Shown here piece by piece: positions 1 to 11,249 of a DNA stretch of 64,000 nt (position 1 is the first letter of the stretch; each line of letters opens with the position of its first letter). Source of the stretch: Tenodera sinensis (Eukaryota; Arthropoda; Insecta; Mantodea; Mantidae); contig CM060963.1 of the NCBI GenBank assembly GCA_030765045.1, positions 95,090,176 to 95,154,175 on the forward strand, read 5' to 3'. The position numbers and the translations under genes were made by a program. A model generated the notes under the pieces. That model saw only the letters and a program-made list of their open reading frames with translations, searched no databases and was not told the origin of the DNA.

Positions 1-1550
1 ACTTCAAACACGTATTACTATTCCTCAAAAGTACAAACTTGCATACGAAAACCTAATTCTAAGGATACCTTTGGTATATTGATTTGTTAATTAATATTAT
101 TTCCATGATTTTGTTTAAATAATTGTAACAAATTTATTGTATGCCACGGTATTATATAAAATAGTCGCAATATGACTTAATTGTTAAAGCGACTCTAAAT
201 AAACAAAAACAAAAAGGAGGCATTTAATTCTAATAGATGCCCATTTGGCAATTAAAACAGAAGAGATAGGTAAACAAAAGTCAATCTAGTTTACTTATAT
301 TGATACTGTATGTTTGCGATACTTTGTCAAAATGTTTTGATAACTTCATGTAAGAAAGTCATGCGCTATTTCCTCTGTATTTTGCAAATTGTTGGATTTT
401 AAGCATAAAGAGAGAAACTTTTATCCGACATAACGTGAGAAATTAGTCAACCAACAGCTACTGAAAAGGGTACAACATTTCCTCAATTGTTACATACTTC
501 TAAAACGATTAATTTGATGGCCTGAGATTGAGAAATCTTCATATTCACAGTGTCCTCACTTTTTTCTTGTATACTGATATTCCGGATTATTTTATCGTGT
601 GAAAACCATGTAGTCTCGGTTATTAGCTATGGAACCAATGGTTTAAAATTTAAACACCTAAACTTCTAACAATTGGTACTTAGTAGGTACACAATCTCCA
701 GAGCATGGGGAGGTTAAAAAATTAGAGATGTAACATTGGCTCATCTTTTATACGCGCTTTTCTAAATTTCAAGTGGATTTTCATCCTATAACATCACGAA
801 TATTCGATATCACTATTTAAAAATCAATGGGGATGGTTTCACCATAAATATATTCTAGATAATTTTGCAATAATTTCGTAAGTTACACGAGGAAGTAAGA
901 GCCATTCGATACTTAAAAAGGTATCCGCGCAAAATCAGGCAAGCCAGCGTCCCTATCTGATGAAAGGTTTGATTAAGAGCACATATGAAAAGGAGATGCA
1001 AAATGGACAAAATGCATTCTCTGCTTTTACTATATCACAATATTTCCAATTTCACCAAAAACGATGTGATGGTTTACTCTGGCTTTCAAATCGAATATGT
1101 GCCTTTACATTTGGAGTAATTTGTTAAGTCCTAAGTGAACACTGCATATTCTTATACATTTAAATGATAAAGTAATGTTAAAGTGCAGTCTGCCATATCC
1201 AAGTACCTGTAAGTACATTTTTCAGTAATCAAATGCACGTCACGACAGAATTTATGATCCTTCAATAAGTAATTTCATGCTTATATTATGGTCTTCACAG
1301 ATTTTATCCGCATAGTCAGTGAAAAATGCAGCATCTCAACATTATTTTCATGTATTAATAGAGATACTCTATGAAATACTTGACCAAGTATGTACATTTC
1401 TAAAGCATGCACGTTTTAGGAACCAACATAAATTTTAACTCATTTGAGTAGTCAGACTAGATCAGTATGGTACGAGATGTAGACTTTAAATTTGGAGGTT
1501 TATACATATGGCAATGTAGAATATTCGTAACGTACTCAGCTCTAGCCGTA
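1..1550. other. A+T-rich stretch, nothing recognised
   Basis: No open frame of note, no repeat shared with the rest of the window and no RNA gene seen. Confidence 0.5.
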
Positions 1551-1554
1551 TGTA

Positions 1555-1728
1555 TGCGTGTGAGTGTGTGTGTGCGTGTATGTATGCGTGTCTGTGCGTG
1601 TGAGCGTGTGTGCGAGTATGTGCGCGCTTGTGTGTGAGGCTGTGTCCATGTGTGCGTATGTGTGTGTGTGCGCGCGCGGGTGTGTCCATGTGTGTGTATG
1701 TGTGCGCGTGCATGTGTGTGTGTGTGGG
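1555..1728 (+). repeat. (GT)n-rich degenerate microsatellite
   Basis: About 170 bp of almost strictly alternating purine-pyrimidine GT/GC/AT steps. Open frames reading His-Thr or Cys-Val here are artefacts of the repeat. Confidence 0.9.
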
Positions 1729-1744
1729 AGGAGGGGCCTCAATT

Positions 1745-1945
1745 GATTAGACGCTGACCTACTGATCCCAAGGTTGCGGGTTCAAACCCGACCCAGACCG
1801 ATAGTTTTTAAGTGTGCTTAAAAACGACAGCTCCGTGTAAATAGATTTACTGGCATGTAAAAGAACTGCGGGAGCAAAATTCCGGCATACCGGCGACGCT
1901 GATGTGATCCTGGCAATTGAAAGCGTCGTTAAACAACAGATATAT
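1745..1945 (+). mobile_element. SINE-A copy 1 (tRNA-derived)
   Basis: Head TAGACGCTGACCTACTGATC with a B-box-like GGGTTCAAACCC, then TTTTTAAGTGTGCTTAAAAA, a conserved body and the 3' end GCGTCGTTAAACAACA. Same unit as 25105-25310 and 44288-44500. Confidence 0.85.
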
Positions 1946-2015
1946 TTGTCGCAAGCTGTGTGTCCACGTTCGATTACGGGTTGGGAAATCTGCGTGTCTG
2001 AGGGATTTGTTCGAT

Positions 2016-2080
2016 CTCTCTCTCTCTTTCTCCCTCTCTCTCTCTCCCTCTCTCTCCCTCTCTTTCTCCCTCCCTCTCTC
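2016..2080 (+). repeat. (CT)n microsatellite
   Basis: CT/CCT tract of about 65 bp. Confidence 0.9.
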
Positions 2081-2370
2081 TCAGTTTAGAGAAAATAATG
2101 AGTAGCTTTAACTATTTGAATCATTTGTTCATTCATCGATGACCTATTCTGTTCAACAGTTTCTGCACACCGATTATCGTGGCATTGGATAATGAATGTA
2201 TAGAGCCAATAACGTAAACAAAAGTGAAAGCAAAATGTTATTAGTAATTTACGATTTTGGATAAGTTATTGGTGTAAATATAAATAATGCACTATCTTGA
2301 AGACAAAAGCTCATTGTTACATAAACTAATATGCGCACACGTTAACCTATCAGTAAGCAATGCTTAAACT

Positions 2371-2668
2371 GGGTTGTCTCCATAGCGCGGTGGTAGTCCT
2401 GCTACTTGCCACGCGGTAACCCCGGGTTCAATTCCCTGTACTAGCGTGGAGACCTGCGTTGGGAGACCTGCTGCAGGTGCACTCCATCCCTGAAGGCAGC
2501 AATGAGAAGTAGTGGTCTCTGGTTGCAAAGACCGCATACACCGTTTGGGAGAGACCGCGGTGCTGAACACCTCCCACCCTCCAGTACAGCACGTCACTCA
2601 TGACGCCGGTGGTGGGCGGAGGTGGAGCACGTAACGGTCATGCAGTAAAGGGCTGTTGGGCCGCTTAA
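2371..2668 (+). mobile_element. SINE-B copy 1 (tRNA-derived)
   Basis: Box-A-like TAGCGCGGTGGTAGTCCTGC and box-B-like GGGTTCAATTCCC, body with GAGAAGTAGTGGTCTCTGG and GCAAAGACCGCATA, 3' part GGTGGGCGGAGGTGGAG. Closely parallels 38257-38560. Confidence 0.8.
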
Positions 2669-2869
2669 ACCGATTACGATGAAACTTCGTCTACATAACA
2701 CATTATTAAACTCCGTGTCATTTTGCTTACTTTAAGTAACCTAGGCAAAGAAAATAGATATCAAAAATAGAAATGCTTTACTTATTATTGAGTGAAAAAT
2801 ACTAACAAAAGCTTATAGACATAGGTTTTATTGTTCACAAATTTCTTATGCAATGAATATTTAAATACT

Positions 2870-3185
2870 TGTCCATTTTACGTTTCATACATTACAGGTC
2901 AGTAATTTCGTCTTCTTCCTCACAAGGTGTTCCGAAGCTAACCAAACTACCGCCACCGTCCAGCACTTCTTCTTCCTGAAGGTTTATAAAATAAAGTTTG
3001 CCATGTATATCTTGAAGTGTCCTTCCAGCATTTTTGGCATGTACTTTTTCAGTGATGTTTTCTTCCAATAACTGTTCTCTTATTTCAGAGTTCCTAATCC
3101 TGTCTCCCACCAATGATCGCAAGAACCTCATTTGGGGTGCTTTCAATCGTGACCTTTTCTAGTTCTTAGTGCCCACTGTCGCAGC
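2870..3185 (-). pseudogene. LINE relic, C-terminal end of a reverse-transcriptase ORF
   Basis: On the minus strand QMRFLRSLVGDRIRNSEIRE and, after a frame change, LFYKPSGRRSAGRWR match the layout of the C-terminal end of insect non-LTR retrotransposon ORFs (the 'EMRFLR..G....D.IRN..IRE....' and '..GRR..GRPRKRW' blocks). At least one frameshift separates the two blocks, so it is dead. The element is 5'-truncated, as LINE copies usually are. Clade not determined. Confidence 0.7.
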
Positions 3186-3189
3186 GCTG

Positions 3190-3885
3190 GTTTAGATATA
3201 ATATTATGAAATCTTTACAAGTTTATGTTTTCATTTATTAGTTACTACAGGACAAGTTACAAGCATGAAGAATGGACAGAGATGTGTCTCGTAATGAACT
3301 TCAATGTTCACTGACATATTAGGAAACGGAGTTTTAATATCACTTTGAAGATACTTGAGTACTCGTATATATCCAGGCCTGAGTGAGGTTAGAAGAGAAA
3401 ATAATCTCGTTGTTAACGCAATAACGTGAGCAGAGCTGCGGTTTCTGCAGCAGAGAATTAGATGCTGGCTTCTTAATAAGCTCTCGCTACCCTCCCTCCC
3501 CGACAGGATTTTGCCCCCGAGGTTGCGCAACATTGGGGTAGAGAAACGAATTTAACAAACTAGGGACAATTTAACAATAATACTAAGCCAAAATAAAAAG
3601 TATTAGTAAATAACTATCTGTGGTCTATTGATAGGTAAAGGGGTAGAAGTAGAAGAGTAGGCAGAAGTACTATTTTAGACCCTTTAGCTAAGCATCGGCA
3701 TATTTTGTGAAAAAAAGATCACCATACCTTAAAATATATTTTTGTAAAAGTTGATTCTCCATGGGAGCATGCAGCGTATGTTTTGGGAGCCATCTTAAAG
3801 CGCTGAGCAAATCAAACTTGAGAGTATTTTTTATGTTCAGTTTTCTTGGTAAATTCCCATGCTTATGATCATCTTCTCCCACAAA
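3190..3885. other. no recognisable feature
   Basis: A 100-codon minus-strand open frame (3231-3533) has no motif I recognise and no splice context; treated as chance. Confidence 0.4.
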
Positions 3886-3888
3886 AAA

Positions 3889-4078
3889 ATACAGAGACCA
3901 TATCTGTGATGTGGAGGTAAGGTGTGTGCCTCACTTTCAAAAGGTCCCGAGTTCAATCTCGATTAGAGTTACCGGAAAGGTTTTTTTTTTCTTCAGTTTT
4001 CCCTTATCCTGAACAGATGAACGTCGGGTAAGCTCTGAGCTCTATTGAGCATTAACATGACCCCCACCCCCAAAAAAA
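3889..4078 (+). mobile_element. SINE-C, tRNA-headed
   Basis: GTGTGCCTCACTTTCAAAAG followed by a B-box-like GAGTTCAATCTC, a T10 run, then CAGTTTTCCCTTATCCTGAA and an A-rich end. One copy only in the window. Confidence 0.5.
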
Positions 4079-4079
4079 T

Positions 4080-5280
4080 ACAACAGTGAGACAGAGAAAT
4101 AGGAATTTTCAGTAACATAACATGCATACTTTTAAATATATGTATATACTGGTTTCTGAAAATATTTCAATAATTGTAATTCTAAAAAGTAGTTACATTT
4201 TTACGGCACTTCTGTACTTCTAAAGAACAAAATAATTAAAACAGTGTTTTCTATGAGGTGTATCGAAAAGTTTGTTATAGAATTATTAACAAAATGGACA
4301 CTTGTTTTTCTAGCAAGAGATATATTTTTATGTTAATTAATTCCATATAAGTTAATTTTCCAAAAGCACAAAAGATACAAAGTGAAGCTTCGTACACGTC
4401 TTCTTTAATTTCTAATAAAAGCGAAAGCCTTTAGTTTTGGTAACATTTACATTTCTGGTCACCTTTAAAATATAAAAAGGATAAGGGACAGAGGAAAGGA
4501 AGGAAGAAATGTATCCTTAAGCATTAAATGAGACAAGCAAAGACTCAGTTTATAAAGAAATCTCTTCATAGGCTGTTTAAAATGACAAGAAGACAACCAA
4601 GGAAGGTGTGAGGAAAGATGGAATGAAAACTCTTATAGCCCCAAAGGGATTATCAAACTCAACCTGAAGGAAAATGAAGATACAGAAAGAACAAACAGCA
4701 GCAGCAGCAACGGCAAGGATAATAATTTACGAGGCAGGGTGTAAGAAGGGAACACCCCTACCCCAGCGGGCACGAGTTTACAGAGCAGGGTGTAGGAGGG
4801 CTACACATTGATCCCTACTCTCCCTTTCCCTTTCTCTTATCCCGACAGTGTTCTTTACATCGCCTTGCTCAGCCGCGCCAAGTTTCCCTCACGCACCCAG
4901 CTATGGAATGTCACATGACTTTGTTAGCGTCTTAACTGATTAATCTTATTTACTTAAAATAATGCCTGTGACTATTAAGTGAGAGATTTCCTCATTACAG
5001 AGGTTTGTCTTCAACAGAACAATATTACATTCAATTATATAACCATATAAACAAAATAAATTTGTAGATTAAATGCTACCTTACAGAATTAGTCACGGTT
5101 TAAACGTAATACTATGCCTTTGTCTCTATCAGCTGCACCAAATCTCTCCATGGACATGAGTACATTTTATATCCAGGTCGCCCTCGCAGTCTGTTCACTT
5201 TAATTCCCTATTCTTACACAATTTTGGACATTCTTCCTATTTCCATCTACGTACATGAATGGCCACACTTTCATTTATAT
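4080..5280. other. no gene; A+T-rich spacer
   Basis: Purine-rich around 4480-4680. Two near-identical short blocks, ACGAGGCAGGGTGTAAGAAGGG (4729) and ACAGAGCAGGGTGTAGGAGGG (4780), look like a small local duplication. Nothing else recognised. Confidence 0.4.
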
Positions 5281-5282
5281 AG

Positions 5283-5342
5283 GGGCTCTAATGACCTAGC
5301 TGTCGACGGGCCCTTAAACCCTAATCACTCACTCACTCACTT
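5283..5342 (+). repeat. ACTC-tailed dispersed repeat, copy 1
   Basis: TGACCTAGCTGTCGACGGGC then CCTTAAACCCTAATCACTCACTCAC. The same core appears at 21364 (+) and 45748 (-). Confidence 0.65.
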
Positions 5343-5344
5343 TC

Positions 5345-5772
5345 ATTTATAACACAACTCCATCTTCCACCGTCGTCGTATTTCTGTGTTCTTTGCTTTT
5401 TAATTCCTGGAGATTCTGGCTGAACTTCTCCAGAAGTCCATCTCCAGTGCATTCAACTCCTTAATGTAGAGTTCACGTTTCCGCTCCATTGTTTTGAAGA
5501 TCATCCTTTTTGTATTGTTAATGATGTTCCTACTCCATAGAACTGAATTTACTATTCCAATCACTTTCTTCCCATTGCCAATTTTTAAGTTGATATCCGT
5601 GTTTGATGTTCCCTGTTTTTCTAAAATTGAGCGTAGGTGACGAAGGTTGTCAAGTTTTTAAATACTTTTCCCATCAATGTATAATTCGTCTAAATCATTC
5701 GTCAGATACTCTAGCCCTTTCGTCTTGAAAAGCTCTCTGTAATTGCATTTGGTCGCTAGACACATTTGGAGC
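5345..5772 (-). pseudogene. LINE relic, C-terminal reverse-transcriptase region
   Basis: Minus strand reads through ELYIDGKSI, (stop), KLDNLRHLRSILEKQGTSNT, DINLKIGNGKKVIGIVNSVL, WSRNI and KELNALEMDFWRSSARISRN, the order of the 'FxYLGSxLxxxG..xxEIxxRIxxGxxAxGxLxSVxW' and 'xAMEMDFWRRSAxISR' blocks of insect LINE ORF2. Two in-frame stops (near 5671 and 5400) show it is inactive. It is more complete than the relic at 2870-3185 and is not an overlapping copy of it. Confidence 0.8.
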
Positions 5773-6031
5773 TTGCTCATCTTTATTATTGTTCATTATT
5801 TATAGTCTTACTCTTTTATTTTCATTTATCTTAAATTTCTTTATTGTTTATCTCCCTATATCCGCTATCTTTATATTTTTCCCCTCTTTCTACTTTTTCT
5901 TGTTTCCTAATATTTTATATAATCACTCGCTATTTAACACTTTTCTCCTGTTCTTTCTTTCTCCCCATGTACCTTACTCGACGGACGCTTCCTTGATTTT
6001 ACTTTACAAGCACGTGTTTAACTTAACTTAA

Positions 6032-6300
6032 TCTAGTGAGAGAGAGGGCTCAGTGGTAATGCGTGAGGCGCATATTGTGGAAGTCCTGGATTCTATTCCA
6101 AGCACCATCCACTCTGACATTGGTTTTTTGGGGGTTTCCCTGCTCTATACACAAATTCTGGAGTAGTTATTCATCATACCATGATTTATTTTTATTTCAT
6201 TCCGTTTTCTTGTCATTACTGACATGTGCTTCTAGGTTTCATAGCGTATGGTGGTGCTGGACAGGTGACACAGATGCTTACCAAAGGAAAGGGGTTGTTT
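6032..6300 (+). mobile_element. SINE-D copy 1, tRNA-headed
   Basis: GGGCTCAGTGGTAATGCGTG (box A) and GGATTCTATTCC (box B), then TTTGGGGGTTTCCCTGC and a distal TGGTGCTGGACAGGTGACAC. The body parallels 19975-20262 (minus). Confidence 0.6.
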
Positions 6301-6529
6301 GATCGACGAGTCGTTCATCGTCCTCTCTAGGCAGCTCCAGCAGTGGGACGGACTTTCGAGCCTGGAATTGTAGGGGCTTCCGCGCGTCTATGTGGGCTAT
6401 CTGCCTCGAGCACTCGATTCACTCCTGTGAATCCTTTACTTCATCCTATGTCACTAGGGCTGGTAGTCACAATAGATCTGCAGGTTACAATGCGTGAAAT
6501 GCCTACTCTGTGTATAACCTATAATATAA

Positions 6530-6790
6530 CATATACCTATCCTATCCTTGAAAGGCATTAAACTTTGGCTTTTAATCGACTTTTCTTTTTTGAGTTATGC
6601 TGTCCGCAGTGAGACACACAGACACACACGGACCTTTTTATAAAAATGCTTTTTTTTTTGGGGGGGGGGGGTTCAGGGGGCCTCCAAATATACATTTCCG
6701 CTGAAATCTCAACATCGAAATTTTGGGTGGAATACAATACTTCCTCTACTGTACTAAACGAAGTAGAGAAAGTAAAAATAAAATTAAAAG
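6530..6790 (-). repeat. R1 dispersed repeat, 5' part
   Basis: On the minus strand: TTACTTTCTCTACTTCG, then the R1 start block with TCGATGTTGAGATTTC, a T/G homopolymer run, GTGTGTCTGTGTG and GAAAAGTCGATTAAAAGCC. Corresponds to the first third of the copy at 10390-11245. Confidence 0.75.
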
Positions 6791-6794
6791 CGTT

Positions 6795-7040
6795 GCTGCC
6801 TGCGGTGCAACGAGAATGCAGTTCAATTCCCGGTACCATAAGGGGAATTTTCACTTCAGCTCAAGAGACCCTTGGACCAATTAATGACCTAATTGATGGA
6901 GAGTTAGCGGTTCCGGCGGTTTAGAAACCGCACTAAGTGGCCGGGGAGAGGCGACCGACCACATGCACCCTGTCCGTGTGGGCGGAGGTGGAGGATGCAG
7001 CGATCGTGTGTGGGCTTCAGTAGAGCTGCTGCTCTTTAAA
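6795..7040 (+). mobile_element. SINE-B copy 3, head-truncated
   Basis: Keeps the box-B region GCAGTTCAATTCCCGGTACC and the 3' body GTGTGGGCGGAGGTGGAGGA, diverged from 2371-2668. Directly abuts the R1 fragment. Confidence 0.55.
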
Positions 7041-7241
7041 TACAAAATACGGAATTGATTAATACTTGTTTGAACAAATATAAAAATAAATTGTATGGTT
7101 GTTGCGTACCATTTTTATTCCCAACTTTAAAGTATTACCTTGTCAAGTGTTAATCGCACCAAATTAGTTTTAAAAACCGTATCTGTAAATGGAATTTTGA
7201 ATTTGCCTCTTGGATAGGAAATACCTTAATATAATTATGCG

Positions 7242-7870
7242 TATACGGTTTCACTCTATGACAACTTACGGAGGGAGACTTAGCACCTGGACTGAAAGGC
7301 AATCGTTTGTGCCCATGCCCCTGACGGGGCACCCTTCGGCAGGGTAGATGAAGCGAATGGGTCCGAAAGGCGGCTACTACAGAACAGATACCTGGTCCTT
7401 ACATTTTTCCAGTAAGATGTACCCCGCTGAGACTGGCCCAGCCAGATTCCTTTCCCGCCCCTTCGGGTTCATACTCCCAAGGGGAGGGGGGCAACTTAGA
7501 AGCTGGCTCTACTTCCCCTCCCCCTTCGGGCTTTTACCATCCCATAGGAGGCATGGAAACAAGTAGGCTCGCCTTCCAATCGACGAGATTTCTAGAACAC
7601 ATTTGCTCCCCCTGTAGTGCTGCTGCGGCGCTCGCCGACGCTTCCAACCCTGAAAGAAACCTAACGGGATGAAGGGTTGAAATGAAATGCTTAATGTAAC
7701 GAAATGGAGGGACAGGAAATTCGGAGGATATGGAAATCCGTGCCAGCATTCGCCTGACAACCTCCGAAAAAACCCATGGGCCAAGAAGTTCGGCCGCGGG
7801 AATCGAAACCGTGATCTACCGAATGCGGGCCACGACGTTACCACCTGAGCCATCCCGCTCGGTATACTTT
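7242..7870 (-). mobile_element. SINE-E copy with long G+C-rich extension
   Basis: Minus strand begins AGCGGGATGGCTCAGGTGGT (box A), has GGTTTCGATTCCC (box B), GGTTGTCAGGCGAATGCTGG (the SINE-E body block) and then about 450 bp of G+C-rich sequence carrying several CCCTTCGGG/CCGAAGGGG motifs. The two overlapping open frames (7348-7566 +, 7509-7889 -) fall wholly inside it and are not genes. Confidence 0.6.
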
Positions 7871-9565
7871 TACGTTTTAGTCGATGCAAGAAACAAGTTA
7901 AAAGAGATTAAACTAAATAGTCAAGAGCGTTAAGGCTCTTGCCACTGCAGTGGCCATGCTGTGTAAAGGTCACTTTCAGCTGGCGGTGCCTACGGGAATA
8001 TTTTCTAGGGGCGATCCGTGTTGCGCCTGGCTTGATGAACATGTACGACCAGGCCTAAACATGTTTCTTCCATTTTCTTTTGTACTTCGTTGCTGTGGTG
8101 ACGTTTGTCTCTCTGCTTTCTTCTACTTTTATTTCCTTTACAGCTGTGTAATCTGCTTACAGTTTTATTCTTCATTTTTAAGAATCATGATAAGAAAATT
8201 TCAAAATCAGGTTAGGATTTCCTAAGCTGGCCAATCGTTCGTATATGGCGCATGGTTGTTACACCCCTTGTCTCCATAAAAGACCTGTCCAGGTACGATA
8301 TGATAGGTGTTCAGTAGTAGCATAGTGGTGCTCAAGTATTTACAAGCGGGAATGGGGAGGTTGAAATCACCTGCTTCCACTCGATGACCATTCATCCATA
8401 GTTACTGAGTTCCAGTGGCGGTACTACGGCTTCATTCTTACGTATAGAAAATTAAAGGCTTACACATTCATATTCTACTCCTAATTAACTCACATGATGT
8501 TTCTGAGGATGTCTTCTTTAGCTCAGTTTACGTTTTACAGGTATTCAGTATTTGGTGCAAAAGATGAAGTGCACAGTCTCAAAAGATACTGCGATACTGA
8601 CTTTTAAGGTAGTTCGTTTTTTAAAATGTTTGTTTGCAGATTGTAAGTGGAGCCAAAGACTGTCGTTAAACTAGATGAAAACAAACGTAATCTCGGATAC
8701 TCACTGCAGGACAAAGACTTAAATAATTCGCACCTTTCTTTCCCAGAACATTTTACGGTTCTGGAATTCTGCAAGGCAAGTAGTTCCAGTAGTTCTTGTG
8801 AAGCCTCAATGCTTGGAAACTTCAGAGAAGTTCAAACAATTCAAATGTTTTAAGTCTTCAAATTGTGAAGAGCATGTGTCATACAGTTACTTCAAAAGTT
8901 CGATGTATTTTTCCAGGAGAATACCGTTTATCGTGAACCGGAACATAAGGAAGGGAAATGGTATAAATCTGCAACTACCAGCCTTACAAATCAGGCACTT
9001 AACATTATCATCTTCATCTGGAATGCAAAAATATTCGTCCTTCCGTTCAATGTGGAATGTATGCCCTTTTAAAATTGTACTAGTACTCCGTGTCATCCGC
9101 TTCTAGCTACCAGGTCTGTCAATCGTTGCCCTGATCAGTGGTGGGGGAAATAACATAATCTAAGAAATCACAGAAAATTTATTTGCACATCAGGAAGGAG
9201 AATAGTAGTGGTCAACTATCAGCCGCCATTAAACTTTTTGTCTGCCATAGCACAGCGCTATTTCTACGGCTCCTAGCAGCAGCTTATGATTTTCAAGAGA
9301 ACTCTTTTTTCACCCAGTATACTTATGTTATCTTAGGAAACAAACATGTCTGACCTCTCTCAGCGGTTATATTGAACATTATATTTCGATTAAATGATTA
9401 GGAGGCCCGCATAAAATAAAATTTGTTAAAACAGAGTAATCGTTGTAACAATGTTTCAAAGCAAGTAGCAACGAGAAAAAAATCTGATGGGTTGCATTCA
9501 CAGGGCTTTTTCTACTAACTTTTTTACAAACTATTCTTCTTCCTCTCGTGGATCAGACCTGTATC
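7871..9565. other. no recognisable feature
   Basis: Short open frames at 7950-8225, 8647-9106 only. The minus-strand peptide around 8990-9060 (YFCIPDEDDNVKCLICKAG) faintly recalls a BED-finger of a hAT-type transposon, but the rest of such a protein is absent. Confidence 0.4.
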
Positions 9566-9569
9566 ACAC

Positions 9570-10010
9570 TATCTTTCCATCTTTTCCTCGAATTCCTACT
9601 GAATTCCCATATCCCCCTTGCACCTACAAGAAAATTAGGAATAAAACACCTCCTGAAAATGTTTATGTCGATTAAAATGAAGTAGATAGAGAAATAAACA
9701 TTTCCAAGAATAGTTTTATAAATGTAAGTATAGTTCTACATATATTTGCGAACAGTTTCTCCACATTGAACTACATTAAAAGTCTATATCGCAACAGCTT
9801 ACGCGATGACAACTTGGTGCATCTTCTAACGCTATTCACTTCGACTTTGTCGCCTAATATGGACAGACTCGTTAAACGTAACCAGTACCAAAGAAGTCAC
9901 TAATGAACAGATGTTTATCGCACACGATTTGAAAGTGCTATCGTAAATCAAACGCAGCATGCGCATAACACAATACACGTCTATGTGTTAAAGAAAGTAA
10001 AGTTCGCATA
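9570..10010 (+). repeat. R1 dispersed repeat, 3' part with extra module
   Basis: R1 block CCCCCTTGCACCTACAAGAA..AATTAGGAATAA, then GATTAAAATGAAGTAGATAG. After 9710 it continues into about 300 bp that recurs, inverted, at 17440-17870 but in no other R1 copy here. Confidence 0.75.
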
Positions 10011-10389
10011 TAGTGGAAGGAGTTCGCAAACGTTGGACATCGCTGATATGGGAGCATTCTTTTTGTGGAAAATATAGTAGTAAAGAAGAATTTGTGCTTA
10101 GGAGGCGTGTGGTACTCCGCTGTGTATCTCTCTGGCACATTTCAACAAGGGAAATTTATGTTCATGTTGGATGTAGGCACAACCAAGCGAGTGAACATTT
10201 CTAAACCGCATCTTGTGCAAGACTAACTCTCACAGCATTGTCCCATAGTCCCTTTGAACCTTAAGCATTGAACCCCGTGCGTGTATTGTTTCAGTCCGGT
10301 CGGGATCATCGGAAGCGGTCATCCTGCACGATAGTCCACTAGCTGCAAAGGTATTTTCTTCAAGAGGGAGATATTTATTTACATTTCAG

Positions 10390-11245
10390 ATGCGATTTTT
10401 ACTTTCTCTGCTTGTAAGTAAGGAAAAATTCGATGTAGAGATTTCACCGGAAATATATGTTTTGAGACTCCCTGAATCCAAATAAAGCATTTTTAGAAAA
10501 AGGTCCGTGTGTGTGTCTGTGTCAGTCTGTGTGTCAGTCTGTGGACTGCATAGCTCAAAAACGAAAAGTCGGTTAAAAACCAAAGTTGGTATTTAAGTTT
10601 AATGTCTTTCAAGGATGCGACACGAAGATTTAGAAAATAGCCCCACCCTACACTACCCTCTACATGGAAGATTTTTCGAAAATTTTGATTTTCTTGAAAA
10701 TGGCTCTAACGATTTTGATTAAAATGTCTTATGTTTGAGATATTTTGAGACAAATGAAATATATATCTTGAATTTTCTGGCTATAGCCCCTGTAGTCGTA
10801 TTTACTCTGGACGACTTTTGCATAACTGGTAAAGCGTTAGAGATATACCAAATTATACTATACAAAAATGTAGGTCTTGCTAAAATACACAATTTATGTC
10901 TCAATAAATTTTCTTGTAGGGTGAACCATTTCGGAGATATTCCTTGTTATGTGTGTGAGTTTCGGAAAACTTAGAACTTTCGTGAAATGGATCATCGTTG
11001 TTCATTTTTTTTTATGTGTCAAGTGTGCAAAGACAACAGAATCTCAAACATTTGACTATCGCACAAAGCCTACTGTATTCTAATATTCCCCTTGTACCTA
11101 CAGGAAATAAGCAATAAGATAAGTTGTGCAAATATTTATCTCAACTATCACGAAGAAGATATAGGAATAAGAGTTTGTAAGAATGGTTAGTACAAGAGTA
11201 GAAGAAGTCATGTGAGTGCAACATATCAGATTTTTATGAACTTGT
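10390..11245 (+). repeat. R1 dispersed repeat, near-complete copy
   Basis: Reference copy. In order: ACTTTCTCTGC start; GGAAATATATGTTTTGAGAC; a GTGTCTGTG run; AAAACGAAAAGTCGGTTAAA; TTTCAAGGATGCGACACGAA; GATTTTGATTAAAATGTCTT; GCATAACTGGTAAAGCG; GTGAACCATTTCGGAGATAT; CATTTGACTATCGCACAAAG; CCCCTTGTACCTACAGGAAA; and an end GTCATGTGAGTGCAACATATC then AGATTTTT. No coding potential (multiple stops in all frames). Confidence 0.85.
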
Positions 11246-11249
11246 TTTA

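Noticed and set aside
1486..1746. His-Thr and Cys-Val-rich open frames
   Set aside because: Produced by the (GT)n microsatellite.
3231..3533. 100-codon minus-strand open frame
   Set aside because: No recognisable motif or context; within expectation for 64 kb read in six frames.
7509..7889. 126-codon minus-strand open frame
   Set aside because: Contained in a tRNA-headed SINE-E element; the first residues are a translation of its box A and B.
8887..9096. BED-type zinc finger (YFCIPDEDDNVKCLIC)
   Set aside because: Only about 20 residues are suggestive; the His pair and any hAT transposase body are missing.
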